DNA of 64,000 nucleotides from Kaistella solincola (GTDB lineage: Bacteria > Bacteroidota > Bacteroidia > Flavobacteriales > Weeksellaceae). The number at the start of each line of letters is the position of its first letter. Position 1 is the first letter of the stretch. Of the stretch, positions 52,168 to 60,070 are shown one piece after another. The notes beneath the pieces are model-generated. The model made no database searches and had not been told where the DNA came from. It saw only the letters and a program-made list of their open reading frames with translations. The stretch is from assembly GCF_000812875.1 (NCBI RefSeq), contig NZ_JSYK01000003.1, positions 496,001-560,000 of the forward strand, read 5' to 3'. A program made the translations under genes and the position numbers.

Positions 52168-53454
52168 TTATTTTGTTGATGAACTTTTAGAAATCAGGAT
52201 TTTATCCACGCGTTGCTTGTCCTTACTGATGATTTCCAGCTCCAGATCATCAACATTAATTTTATCACCAACTTCGGGCGAGCCGCCGCGTTCATTCAGA
52301 AAAAAGCCTACGAGAGTGGTGTAATTATCTTTATTATCGAACTGATAATCGAGGTCAAAATATTTCAGGAATTCAACCAGCGGAAACTGCGCATCAGCAA
52401 TCCAGGAATTTTCATTTTTCTTTACAATTCGGTAATCGAAGTTTTCGGATGTCGCCGTGTTTCCAACCAAAGCGTCCAGAACATCGTGCATTGTGGCGAT
52501 TCCCAACGTATTTCCATATTCATCGATAACAATTCCGTGGTGATTTTTTTCTTTTTTAAATATTTCCAGCACGCTGTAAGCGTAAGAATTTTCATTAAGG
52601 AAAATCGGCTGCCGCAGCAATTTTTTAAGCTGGAAATTTTGCGCATCCGCAACCGGAAAAATATCTTTCATCGTCACAATACCGATGATGTCATCCAAAT
52701 TATTTCCGCTTGTAACCGGATAAAAATTGTGTTTTTCTTTCGTTATTTTTGCTAAAATTGATTCCAGATTTTCTTCGATGCTGAAAAAAGTAATCGCAGT
52801 TCTGTGCGTCATCAGCGTGTTGATTTTCCGGTCGCCAAGTTCAAAAACGCGTTCAACAATATTGTGCTCAATTTTATCAATTTGTCCTTCCATGGCGCTT
52901 TCACGCACGATAGATTTTATTTCTTCTTCGGTTACAATGCTGTCCGATTTGCTGTCGATTCCGAAAATTTTTAAAAATATATTGTTTGAAGTGGTCAATA
53001 ACCAAACAAACGGCGACGTTATTTTGGACAGAATATCCATGGGTTTTGCCAGAGTAGTGATGATTTTTTCAGGAAAAGTCATCGCAATTCTTTTCGGCAG
53101 CAATTCACCTAATAAAATCGATAAATAAGTGATGAAAATTACGATTCCAACGGTTGCTAACGGTTTCGAATATGGTGCTAAAAAAGAAAACTGATCAAGG
53201 AATCCTTTAAAATCATTGGTTAGCGTATCGCCGGAATACACCCCAAGCAAAATCCCGATTAAGGTAATTCCAATTTGAACGGTCGATAAAAACTTGGTTG
53301 GATTTTCACCCAGTTGAAGCGCTTTTTTCGCGCCGGCGCTGCCTTTTCTTTCCGCGCTTTCGAGCTTGAATTTCCGCGAAGAAACCAGCGACATTTCCGA
53401 CATCGCGAAGATACCGTTCAGCAGAATAAGTAAAATAATGATGAGTAATTCCAT
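52168..53454 (-). CDS. CNNM/CBS-domain membrane protein (HlyC/CorC family)
   Basis: A 428-residue membrane protein with three layers: an N-terminal CNNM (DUF21) transmembrane domain (NGIFAMSEMSLVSSRKFKLE, LGELLPKRIAM), a cytoplasmic CBS pair (from about residue 200, VFELGDRKINTLMTHR onward), and a C-terminal CorC/HlyC domain (GFFLNERGGSPEVGDKINVD). Proteins of this layout are proposed magnesium/cobalt exporters or regulators; the historic label hemolysin is misleading. In Bacteroidota a paralogue (GldE) assists gliding, which cannot be excluded here. Minus strand, upstream of the exonuclease gene. Confidence 0.9.
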   Translation of the reverse strand: MELLIIILLILLNGIFAMSEMSLVSSRKFKLESAERKGSAGAKKALQLGENPTKFLSTVQIGITLIGILLGVYSGDTLTNDFKGFLDQFSFLAPYSKPLATVGIVIFITYLSILLGELLPKRIAMTFPEKIITTLAKPMDILSKITSPFVWLLTTSNNIFLKIFGIDSKSDSIVTEEEIKSIVRESAMEGQIDKIEHNIVERVFELGDRKINTLMTHRTAITFFSIEENLESILAKITKEKHNFYPVTSGNNLDDIIGIVTMKDIFPVADAQNFQLKKLLRQPIFLNENSYAYSVLEIFKKEKNHHGIVIDEYGNTLGIATMHDVLDALVGNTATSENFDYRIVKKNENSWIADAQFPLVEFLKYFDLDYQFDNKDNYTTLVGFFLNERGGSPEVGDKINVDDLELEIISKDKQRVDKILISKSSSTK

Positions 53455-53547
53455 TCAAATTTTTAATTATCACAAAGATAATTTTTTTGATCTTATTAAA
53501 TTTCGGCTGGATTATTAGCTTTTAAATTTTGAAAAATGGAACTTCTA

Positions 53548-53580
53548 AAATTTTTCCGTGCTAAATGACCAATTTTTTCA
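53548..53580. repeat. IP element, copy 15
   Basis: AATTTTTCCGTGCTAAATGA then CCAATTTTTTC, in the gap between the CNNM/CBS gene and the glycosyltransferase gene. Confidence 0.5.
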
Positions 53581-53610
53581 AAAAGAAAAATCTTGTTGGA
53601 AACAAAACAG

Positions 53611-53640
53611 AAAAATTCCGTGCTGTTTGGGCGAATTTTT
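53611..53640. repeat. IP element, copy 16 (near-consensus)
   Basis: AAAAATTCCG, core TGCTGTTTGGGCG, then AATTTTT; ends 5 bases before the glycosyltransferase stop codon. Confidence 0.65.
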
Positions 53641-53645
53641 CCGAT

Positions 53646-54614
53646 TTAGCTTTTAAGGAAATTTTTAAAAACCAACCATTTAGCCTGATAAAATTTCGAA
53701 ATCTGGTTTTTTTGGCGTCTTTTCAATGTTCCGGGAACTTGCGCATAAAATGAAAAATGTGCCCGAATAACCGCCAAAAAATGCAAAAAACCATTTTTTA
53801 AACCGAAATAAATTCCAGCAAATCCATCTAAAATGAAGCGTAACAGTAAAATCCAAAACGCTTTCGGAAAAGGCAGATTTTTCAGCAACATCGATAGATT
53901 GTTCCGGACATTCAGGAAAGTTTTTTGTGAACTTTGTTTATTTAATGTTCCTCCTCCTACGTGATAAACGGTGGACTTTCCAGTGTAAAATATTTTTCGT
54001 CCGGAATTTTTCAAGCGCCAGCACAAATCGATTTCTTCCTGATGTGCGAAAAATCTTTCATCAAAACCATTGTGTGCCCAAAAATCCGCTGAACGAATAA
54101 AAAAACAGCAGCCCGAAGCCCAGAAAATTTCGGTTTCATCGTCGTACTGACCTTCGTCTTTTTCGATGTTTTCAAAAACGCGCCCGCGGCAGTACGGAAA
54201 CCCGAGATTGTCGATCAAGCCGCCAGCGGCACCGGCAAATTCGAAATATTCACGGCGGTTAAAATCTAAAATTTTCGGCTGTATAGCGGCAATTTTTTCA
54301 TTTTTTTCAAAAAGCTGAAGAACTGGCTGCAGCCAGTTTTCGGTAACTTCAACATCCGAATTCAGCAAGCAGTAAAATTCGTGCTTAATCTGTTTTAAAC
54401 CGTTATTATAGCCGCCGGCAAAACCATGGTTTTCGGTATTTAAAATAACTGAAACCTCCGGAAATTCAGCTTTTAAAAATTCGACAGAATCGTCGGTAGA
54501 ATTATTGTCGATGACGTACAAATCGGCGCCGGCAGAATGCTGAATGACGTTGGACAGAAATTGTTCTAACCAGGATTTTCCGTTCCAGTTTAAAATTACG
54601 ATTGCTAAATTCAA
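53646..54614 (-). CDS. Family 2 glycosyltransferase, TTG start
   Basis: A 322-residue GT-A glycosyltransferase of the rhamnosyl/galactofuranosyltransferase-like subgroup: LAIVILNWNGKSWLEQFL, VIDNNSTDDSVEFL, LNSDVEVTENWL (DxD), and ASGCCFFIRSADF with FAHQEEIDLCWRLK, typical for enzymes extending surface polysaccharides. The frame is open for 28 further codons, but those run through the IP element and the end of the acyltransferase gene and encode an unrelated N terminus; the TTG immediately before AATTTAGCA restores the expected start. It follows the acyltransferase gene by 23 bases and is probably co-transcribed. Confidence 0.88.
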   Translation of the reverse strand: MNLAIVILNWNGKSWLEQFLSNVIQHSAGADLYVIDNNSTDDSVEFLKAEFPEVSVILNTENHGFAGGYNNGLKQIKHEFYCLLNSDVEVTENWLQPVLQLFEKNEKIAAIQPKILDFNRREYFEFAGAAGGLIDNLGFPYCRGRVFENIEKDEGQYDDETEIFWASGCCFFIRSADFWAHNGFDERFFAHQEEIDLCWRLKNSGRKIFYTGKSTVYHVGGGTLNKQSSQKTFLNVRNNLSMLLKNLPFPKAFWILLLRFILDGFAGIYFGLKNGFLHFLAVIRAHFSFYAQVPGTLKRRQKNQISKFYQAKWLVFKNFLKS

Positions 54615-54620
54615 TTTTTT

Positions 54621-54652
54621 AAAATTTTCAGGGCAGTTCAGGCAATTTTTTC
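54621..54652. repeat. IP element, copy 17, spanning the acyltransferase stop codon
   Basis: AAAATTTTCAGGGCAGTTCA then GGCAATTTTTTCC. The TGA of the minus-strand acyltransferase gene lies inside the element. Confidence 0.55.
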
Positions 54653-55519
54653 CATTTCTTTTATGGCGTGCTGATATTTCCAGCGCCGGTGCGACCACAG
54701 ATAATTATCCGGTCTTTTTTCGATGGTATTTTCAAGCAGATTGTAGAACTTTTTCACCACTTCGTGTTCCACGAATTTTTCGCCGTCGGGGTAAATCCGG
54801 TAATAATTAATCTGATAAAAACCTCGCTTCACTTTTTTCATTTCACAAAAAACAAACGCAAGATCCATCCGAGTGGAAAGTTTGTCATAACCCACAAAAG
54901 CGGGTGTTTTTTGGTTTAAAAAATTCAAACCGTACGTCACTTCCGAATGATGCGGCGTCTGATCGGCCACGAACATGTAAATAGAATCGCCGTCATTAGG
55001 ATTCCGGAAAATATGTCGGATGACTTCTTTGGCTTCCAGTGCCGTGTTTCCAAAGCGGCTTCGCAGGTTTTTCATCTGCTCTTCCCAAAAACCACTGTTC
55101 ACTCTTCGATACACCGGAAAACTGTTTTTTTGCGGAACAATCAGCGCCAGCGTATTGTACCATTCCCAGTTAAAAATATGTCCGGAAAGCAGAATTACAT
55201 TTTTATTTTCGGCCACTGCCTCTTTAAAAATATCCTGGTTGAGGTGCTGAACCCGGACGCGCAGTTCCGTAGCAGAAATGGTAAAAGTCTTGAATGTTTC
55301 TACAATATAATCGCAGAAATTGATATAAAATTGTTTCTGAATTTTTTTGAGCTCTTCGGCAGATTTTTTCGGGAACGAGTTTTGCAGATTGGTTAAAACC
55401 ACTTTTTTTCTGTACCCGATGATGTGAAAACTGAGCAGAAACAATACATCGGAAACGACGTAAAGTACGCGCAGTGGCAAGCGGGAAAAAAGTAAAATAA
55501 TCTGGAAAATAAACTTCAT
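54638..55519 (-). CDS. LpxL/HtrB-type lysophospholipid acyltransferase
   Basis: A 293-residue membrane-anchored acyltransferase of the lipid A late-acyltransferase family. The N-terminal helix is IFQIILLFSRLPLRVLYVVS; the catalytic H-X4-E motif is SGHIFNWEWYN, and VADQTPHHSE and RRWKYQH near the C terminus are typical. It probably adds a secondary acyl chain to lipid A. The ATG giving MKFIFQ is used: an in-frame TTG four codons upstream is part of a -7 promoter element (TAAATTTG). Its last codons and stop lie within an IP element, and a glycosyltransferase gene follows. Confidence 0.86.
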   Translation of the reverse strand: MKFIFQIILLFSRLPLRVLYVVSDVLFLLSFHIIGYRKKVVLTNLQNSFPKKSAEELKKIQKQFYINFCDYIVETFKTFTISATELRVRVQHLNQDIFKEAVAENKNVILLSGHIFNWEWYNTLALIVPQKNSFPVYRRVNSGFWEEQMKNLRSRFGNTALEAKEVIRHIFRNPNDGDSIYMFVADQTPHHSEVTYGLNFLNQKTPAFVGYDKLSTRMDLAFVFCEMKKVKRGFYQINYYRIYPDGEKFVEHEVVKKFYNLLENTIEKRPDNYLWSHRRWKYQHAIKEMEKIA

Positions 55520-55528
55520 AATGGAGTG

Positions 55529-55536
55529 CAAATTTA
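55529..55536 (-). promoter_or_regulatory. -7 element of the acyltransferase gene
   Basis: TAAATTTG on the minus strand, 9 bases before the ATG; no clear -33 element. Confidence 0.5.
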
Positions 55537-55603
55537 ATGATAATAAAGTTTATTCTTTAACCAAAATTTGGTATTTTGCAGAGATTAATAATTATCAATC
55601 ACG

Positions 55604-56218
55604 ATGAAAAAACAAACTTTACGAAGCCTTCTGCTTGCCGGGCTTTTAATTTCCGGAATTGCATGTTCTCAAAAAAGTGAAAATACAGCAGTAACAGAAA
55701 CTTCTAAAGACACCGTTACGCAAACTTCCGCCGATTCTGCGACAGCTCCTGTAGATAGTGTAGCGTTGAAAGAAGCGAAAAAGAAAGCGGCAGCAGCAGA
55801 AATTGCAAAACTTCCGAAACCATATAATGATAAGGAAAATGCCGAGGCGAAAATTGCAGAGCTTGTAAAACAGGCAAAAGCTGAAAATAAAAATGTAATG
55901 ATACAGGCCGGCGGAAACTGGTGTATCTGGTGTTTACGTTTTAACAATTATGTGCAAACCACGCCGGAACTGAAGCAGGTTGTTGACAAAAACTATATTT
56001 ATTACCACCTGAATTATTCGCCGGAAAACAAAAACGAAAAAGTTTTTGCTAAATATGACAATCCAGGCGAGAAATATGGATATCCAGTTTTCATCGTTCT
56101 AGACCAGAATGGCAAGATGATTCATACGCAGGACAGCGCGGTGCTGGAAGAAGGAAAAGGCTACAGCCTGGAAAAGGTGAAAGCATTTTTTGAAAAATGG
56201 GCGCCAAAAGCTTCCTAA
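55604..56218 (+). CDS. Thioredoxin-fold lipoprotein with CxxC site
   Basis: A 204-residue predicted lipoprotein (lipobox ISGIACS). A Thr/Ser/Ala-rich spacer of about 60 residues is followed by a thioredoxin-like domain whose active site is GGNWCIWCLRFNNYV and whose cis-proline loop is YGYPVFIVLDQNG. It resembles the thioredoxin_7/DUF255-related group of periplasmic disulfide reductases or DsbD-like helpers. The gene stands alone between the divergent acyltransferase gene and a shared terminator. Confidence 0.85.
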   Translation: MKKQTLRSLLLAGLLISGIACSQKSENTAVTETSKDTVTQTSADSATAPVDSVALKEAKKKAAAAEIAKLPKPYNDKENAEAKIAELVKQAKAENKNVMIQAGGNWCIWCLRFNNYVQTTPELKQVVDKNYIYYHLNYSPENKNEKVFAKYDNPGEKYGYPVFIVLDQNGKMIHTQDSAVLEEGKGYSLEKVKAFFEKWAPKAS

Positions 56219-56223
56219 ATATT

Positions 56224-56255
56224 AAAAATCCCGCCAATTATGACGGGATTTTTTT
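56224..56255. terminator. Bidirectional terminator
   Basis: Stem AAAAATCCCG/CGGGATTTTT with a ten-base loop between two convergent genes; it overlaps the end of the aldehyde dehydrogenase gene. Confidence 0.88.
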
Positions 56256-57615
56256 ATAACAATTTTTTAATCCACTCCAGTTTTTTCTCGCTATACGGCG
56301 GATATTTCAGGTCTGGTTCTCCCCATGTTGCACGCGACAAAACTGCTTTTTTATGTGAAAAGGCGTCGAAACCATATTTGCCGTGATAATTTCCCATTCC
56401 GGAATTTCCTACGCCGCCAAACGGCAAATGGTCGTTGCTTAAATGCATCACCACATCATTAATACAGCCGCCTCCAAAAGAAATTTTGGAAACAAACTGC
56501 TCTTTTTCCTCGGATTTATCCGTAAACAGATAAGCTGAAAGTGGTTTTTCATAAGCAGCAATTTGGCTTAAAGCATCATTAAAATTTTTAAAGGTCAGCA
56601 CCGGAAGAATCGGTCCGAAAATTTCTTCCTGCATTACCGCGTCGTTCCAGGTAACGTCAGCTAAAATTGTCGGCTCAATGAACCTTTTTTCTGCATTTGA
56701 ATTTCCCCCGATATAAACTTTTTCGTGATCAATTAATTGAAGCAGACGCTCGAAATTTCTATCATTAATTATTTGCGTATAATGCTCAGAATCTGGCTGA
56801 TAATTGTATTTCTGAATGTAAGATTTTAAAGAATCCAAAAAGCTAACTTTCACTTTTTCATCAACCAGAATATAATCCGGCGCCACGCATGTTTGTCCGG
56901 CATTCAGGAACTTGCCCCAGACAATTCTTTTTGCTGCGACTTCGAAATCGGCAGAAGACGTTACAATTGCGGGACTTTTTCCACCTAATTCTAGCGTTAC
57001 CGGTGTTAAATGCTTCGCCGCAGCTTCGTAAACGATCTGACCAACACGCGGACTGCCGGTAAAAAATATTTTATCGAATTTCAGTTTCAAAATTTCAGTA
57101 GTTTCCGCTACACCGCCTTCAGCAACGAAGAGAAATTCTTGCGGAAAATTTTCATTGATGACTTTCGCCATCGCTTTCATGGTATTTTCCGCAATTTCAC
57201 TTGGTTTCACGATACAGGTATTTCCTGCAGCAATCGCTGCCACGACAGGAGATAAAGAAAGCTGATACGGATAATTCCACGCACCGATTACCAGACAATT
57301 TCCGAGCGGTTCAGAATAAATTTTGCTTGAACCGAGCTGATTGGCGAGATTCGTTTTCGCATTGTCGGGCCGCATCAACGATTTTAGATTTCCCAGAAAA
57401 TAATCAATGTCTTTTAAAACGAAAGAAATTTCGGTGGTTAAAGTGTCGAATTTCGACTTTCCGAAATCAGCGTAAATCGCTTCGTAAAGCAAATCATCAT
57501 TTTTTACGAGCAAATCGCGCATTTTTTCCAGATTTCTCTTTCGGAATTTATAAGCCTTCGTTTGCTGACTGTTAAAAAATTCTTTCTGCGCAGCTAAAAT
57601 ATCTTGAAAATTCAT
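56254..57615 (-). CDS. Aldehyde dehydrogenase family protein
   Basis: A 453-residue NAD(P)-dependent aldehyde dehydrogenase of the short, class-3-like group (similar in size to coniferyl/fatty-aldehyde dehydrogenases). Key parts: GAWNYPYQLSLSPVVAAIAA, FFTGSPRVGQIV (cofactor loop), the catalytic Glu E209 in TLELGGKSPAIV, the nucleophile C243 in NAGQTCVAPDY, and PFGGVGNSGMGNYHGKYGFD. The C-terminal LKYPPYSEKK is typical of this subgroup. Substrate is probably a medium/long-chain or aromatic aldehyde, not resolvable here. It is divergent from an SDR gene with 56 bases between. Confidence 0.92.
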   Translation of the reverse strand: MNFQDILAAQKEFFNSQQTKAYKFRKRNLEKMRDLLVKNDDLLYEAIYADFGKSKFDTLTTEISFVLKDIDYFLGNLKSLMRPDNAKTNLANQLGSSKIYSEPLGNCLVIGAWNYPYQLSLSPVVAAIAAGNTCIVKPSEIAENTMKAMAKVINENFPQEFLFVAEGGVAETTEILKLKFDKIFFTGSPRVGQIVYEAAAKHLTPVTLELGGKSPAIVTSSADFEVAAKRIVWGKFLNAGQTCVAPDYILVDEKVKVSFLDSLKSYIQKYNYQPDSEHYTQIINDRNFERLLQLIDHEKVYIGGNSNAEKRFIEPTILADVTWNDAVMQEEIFGPILPVLTFKNFNDALSQIAAYEKPLSAYLFTDKSEEKEQFVSKISFGGGCINDVVMHLSNDHLPFGGVGNSGMGNYHGKYGFDAFSHKKAVLSRATWGEPDLKYPPYSEKKLEWIKKLL

Positions 57616-57671
57616 TACTTTTAGTTTCTGTTTATAACAAATTTACCGTAAAAATTTTACATCGTCCGCAA

Positions 57672-58478
57672 ATGGATTTTAAAAATAAAACTGTACTCAT
57701 AACCGGAGCTTGCTCTGGAATCGGAAAAATTATGGCGAGAAAATCGCTTGAACGAGGCTGTAAAAAATTGGTAATTTGGGACATCAGCGAAGAAGGTTTA
57801 AGCAAAACCAAAGAGGAATTTGCTAAAATCGGTGGTGAAATTTTCACGTACCAAATAGATCTTTCAAATTTGGACAGCATTAAAATCCAGGCGCAGCGCG
57901 TTCGAAACGACGTTGGCGCCGTTGATGTTCTCATCAATAACGCGGGAATTGTGGTAGGAAAATATTTTCATGAACATACGCACGATCAGGTTCAGAAAAG
58001 CATGTCGGTTAACAGCAATGCTTTAATGCATACCACTTTGGAATTTTTACCCGGAATGATGGCTAATAATTCTGGTGCAATCTGCAATATTGCGTCATCC
58101 GCCGGTTTAATTTCAAACCCGAGAATGTCGGTTTACGCGGCATCAAAATGGGCAGTAATTGGCTGGGGCGATAGTTTGCGTCTGGAGATGAATCAGTTAA
58201 ACAAAAATATTTCGGTAACCACCATCATGCCGTTTTTCATTAATACCGGAATGTTCGATGGTGTAAAATCGAAATTATTGCCGATTTTAGAACCTGAAAA
58301 AACCTCCGAAAAAATAATTTCCGCAATCGAAACAGAAACCAAAATGCTGGCGATGCCGCTTCCGTATTGGTTTATCCGTTTTTCGCAGGGGATTTTACCA
58401 ATTCCGACTTTTGACTGGGTAATGGAAAACGTTTTCGGGATTTACGACACGATGAAGGGATTTACCGGGCGCAAATAA
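57672..58478 (+). CDS. Short-chain dehydrogenase/reductase (SDR)
   Basis: A 268-residue classical SDR. Cofactor motif TGACSGIGKIM, NNAG in INNAGIVVG, and the catalytic Ser-Tyr-Lys set (ASSAGLISNP, SVYAASKWAVIGW). The C-terminal part with a hydrophobic stretch (LPYWFIRFSQGILPIPTFDW) resembles membrane-peripheral SDRs related to retinol dehydrogenases (SDR16C-like). Being divergent from a fatty-aldehyde-type dehydrogenase suggests alcohol/aldehyde interconversion, but this is inference. Confidence 0.88.
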   Translation: MDFKNKTVLITGACSGIGKIMARKSLERGCKKLVIWDISEEGLSKTKEEFAKIGGEIFTYQIDLSNLDSIKIQAQRVRNDVGAVDVLINNAGIVVGKYFHEHTHDQVQKSMSVNSNALMHTTLEFLPGMMANNSGAICNIASSAGLISNPRMSVYAASKWAVIGWGDSLRLEMNQLNKNISVTTIMPFFINTGMFDGVKSKLLPILEPEKTSEKIISAIETETKMLAMPLPYWFIRFSQGILPIPTFDWVMENVFGIYDTMKGFTGRK

Positions 58479-58502
58479 GTTTTAAGGCTCGGATTTTTTA
58501 CT

Positions 58503-58510
58503 TAAATTTG
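58503..58510 (+). promoter_or_regulatory. -7 element of purB
   Basis: TAAATTTG, 24 bases before the ATG; weak TTTA about 18 bases upstream as a possible -33. Confidence 0.45.
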
Positions 58511-58534
58511 TGCCAGTAAAAGTAAAAAGAAAGA

Positions 58535-59962
58535 ATGAATTCCTACAAAAATCCTCTCGAGGAACGCTATTCAAGCGAGGAAATGCTCTATAATTTCTCT
58601 CCCAACAACAAATTTCGGAACTGGCGAAAACTTTGGATAGCTTTGGCTGAAATCGAAAAAGATTTAGGCCTCGACATTTCCGACGAGCAAATCATTCAAC
58701 TTAAAGAAAACGCGGAAGAAATAAATTACGAAAAAGCCGCAGAATACGAGAAAAAATTTCGTCATGATGTGATGGCACACGTTCATACGTACGGCGACGC
58801 GGCACCTTTGGCAAAAGGAATTATTCACCTCGGCGCGACTTCCGCTTTTGTTGGAGATAATACGGATTTGATCCAGATTCGCGACGGACTTTTGTTACTT
58901 CGGAAACAAATGGTGAACGTGATGAAAAATCTTTCGGATTTTGCTCTTCAGTACAAGGATTTACCGACTTTAGGTTTTACACATTACCAGCCGGCGCAGC
59001 TTACGACCGTAGGAAAACGTGCAACTTTGTGGCTTCAATCACTACTTTTGGATTTCGAAGAACTTGAATTTTTCATCGAAACTTTAAGATTTCGAGGTGT
59101 GAAAGGAACTACCGGAACGGCGGCAAGTTTTTTAGAGCTTTTCGACGGAGATTATTCCAAAGTAAAACATCTGGATAAGGAACTTTCAAAGCGTTTTGGT
59201 TTTGACAAAGTTTTCGGTGTTTCCGGCCAAACTTACGACCGAAAAATTGATGCGAAAGTGGTAGCGTTGCTGTCGAATATAGCACAGTCCGCCCATAAAT
59301 TTACCAATGATTTACGGCTTTTACAGAATTTAAAAGAAATTGAAGAGCCTTTCGAGAAAAACCAAATCGGTTCTTCGGCGATGGCTTATAAAAGAAATCC
59401 AATGCGATCTGAACGGATTGGTGCTTTGGCAAAATTCGTGATGTCTTTATCTACAAGTTCGGCTATGGTTGCTTCTACACAATGGTTTGAAAGAACTTTG
59501 GACGACTCAGCCAACAAGAGATTAACCATTCCACAAGCATTTCTCGCGGTGGACGCGATTCTGATGATTTGGAACAATATTATGAACGGAATTGTGGTGT
59601 ATGAAAACCGCATCAAGAAGCATATTATGGAAGAACTTCCGTTTATGGCGACGGAATATATCATTATGGAAGAAGTGAAAGCCGGCGGCGACCGTCAGGA
59701 AATTCACGAAACCATCCGCGTTCATTCGATGGAAGCTTCGAAAAAAGTGAAGGAGGAAGGCAAAGAAAATGATTTGCTGGAAAGAATTTTAAATGACCAT
59801 TCGCTGAAACTGGACAAATCCAAATTAATGGAAGTCCTCGATCCGAAAATGTTCATCGGTTTTGCGCCAATTCAAACTGAAGAATTTATTGAAAATGAAG
59901 TCACGCCGATCCTGAAGAAGTACGCCGACCTTATCGGGCTAAAGGCCGACCTTAAAGTTTAA
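58535..59962 (+). CDS. purB: Adenylosuccinate lyase
   Basis: A 475-residue fumarase/aspartase-superfamily enzyme acting twice in purine synthesis (SAICAR to AICAR and adenylosuccinate to AMP). Seen: RHDVMAHVHTYG (general-acid region), HLGATSAFVGDNTDL, GFTHYQPAQLTTVGKR, and the superfamily signature SSAMAYKRNPMRSERIGALA. The length is in the long, eukaryote-like range used by Bacteroidota. It is followed by a terminator, then purL in the same direction, and complements purA in the same window. Confidence 0.96.
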   Translation: MNSYKNPLEERYSSEEMLYNFSPNNKFRNWRKLWIALAEIEKDLGLDISDEQIIQLKENAEEINYEKAAEYEKKFRHDVMAHVHTYGDAAPLAKGIIHLGATSAFVGDNTDLIQIRDGLLLLRKQMVNVMKNLSDFALQYKDLPTLGFTHYQPAQLTTVGKRATLWLQSLLLDFEELEFFIETLRFRGVKGTTGTAASFLELFDGDYSKVKHLDKELSKRFGFDKVFGVSGQTYDRKIDAKVVALLSNIAQSAHKFTNDLRLLQNLKEIEEPFEKNQIGSSAMAYKRNPMRSERIGALAKFVMSLSTSSAMVASTQWFERTLDDSANKRLTIPQAFLAVDAILMIWNNIMNGIVVYENRIKKHIMEELPFMATEYIIMEEVKAGGDRQEIHETIRVHSMEASKKVKEEGKENDLLERILNDHSLKLDKSKLMEVLDPKMFIGFAPIQTEEFIENEVTPILKKYADLIGLKADLKV

Positions 59963-59969
59963 AAAATAT

Positions 59970-59993
59970 GCAGTCTTTTGGCTGCTTTTTTTT
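59970..59993 (+). terminator. Terminator after purB
   Basis: 6-bp stem GCAGTC/GGCTGC (one G-U pair) with a TTTT loop and nine T. Confidence 0.8.
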
Positions 59994-60006
59994 TATAATT
60001 TTATTG

Positions 60007-60036
60007 AAAAATTTGCCCAAAAAGCGCCCAAAAAAT
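60007..60036. repeat. IP element, copy 18 (reverse orientation)
   Basis: AAAAATTTGCCCAAAAAGCG then CCCAAAAAAT, 35 bases before purL. Confidence 0.55.
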
Positions 60037-60070
60037 TAGTAAAGACAAATTCCTGTTATAAAAAGTAAAA

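Noticed and set aside
52168-53454. Hemolysin
   Set aside because: The historic name for this family is misleading; the domains (CNNM, CBS pair, CorC) indicate an ion-transport-related membrane protein.
54615-54698. 28-codon N-terminal extension of the family 2 glycosyltransferase
   Set aside because: The extension overlaps the acyltransferase 3' end and an IP element, and the family normally starts at LAIVILNWNG; TTG at 54614 is preferred.
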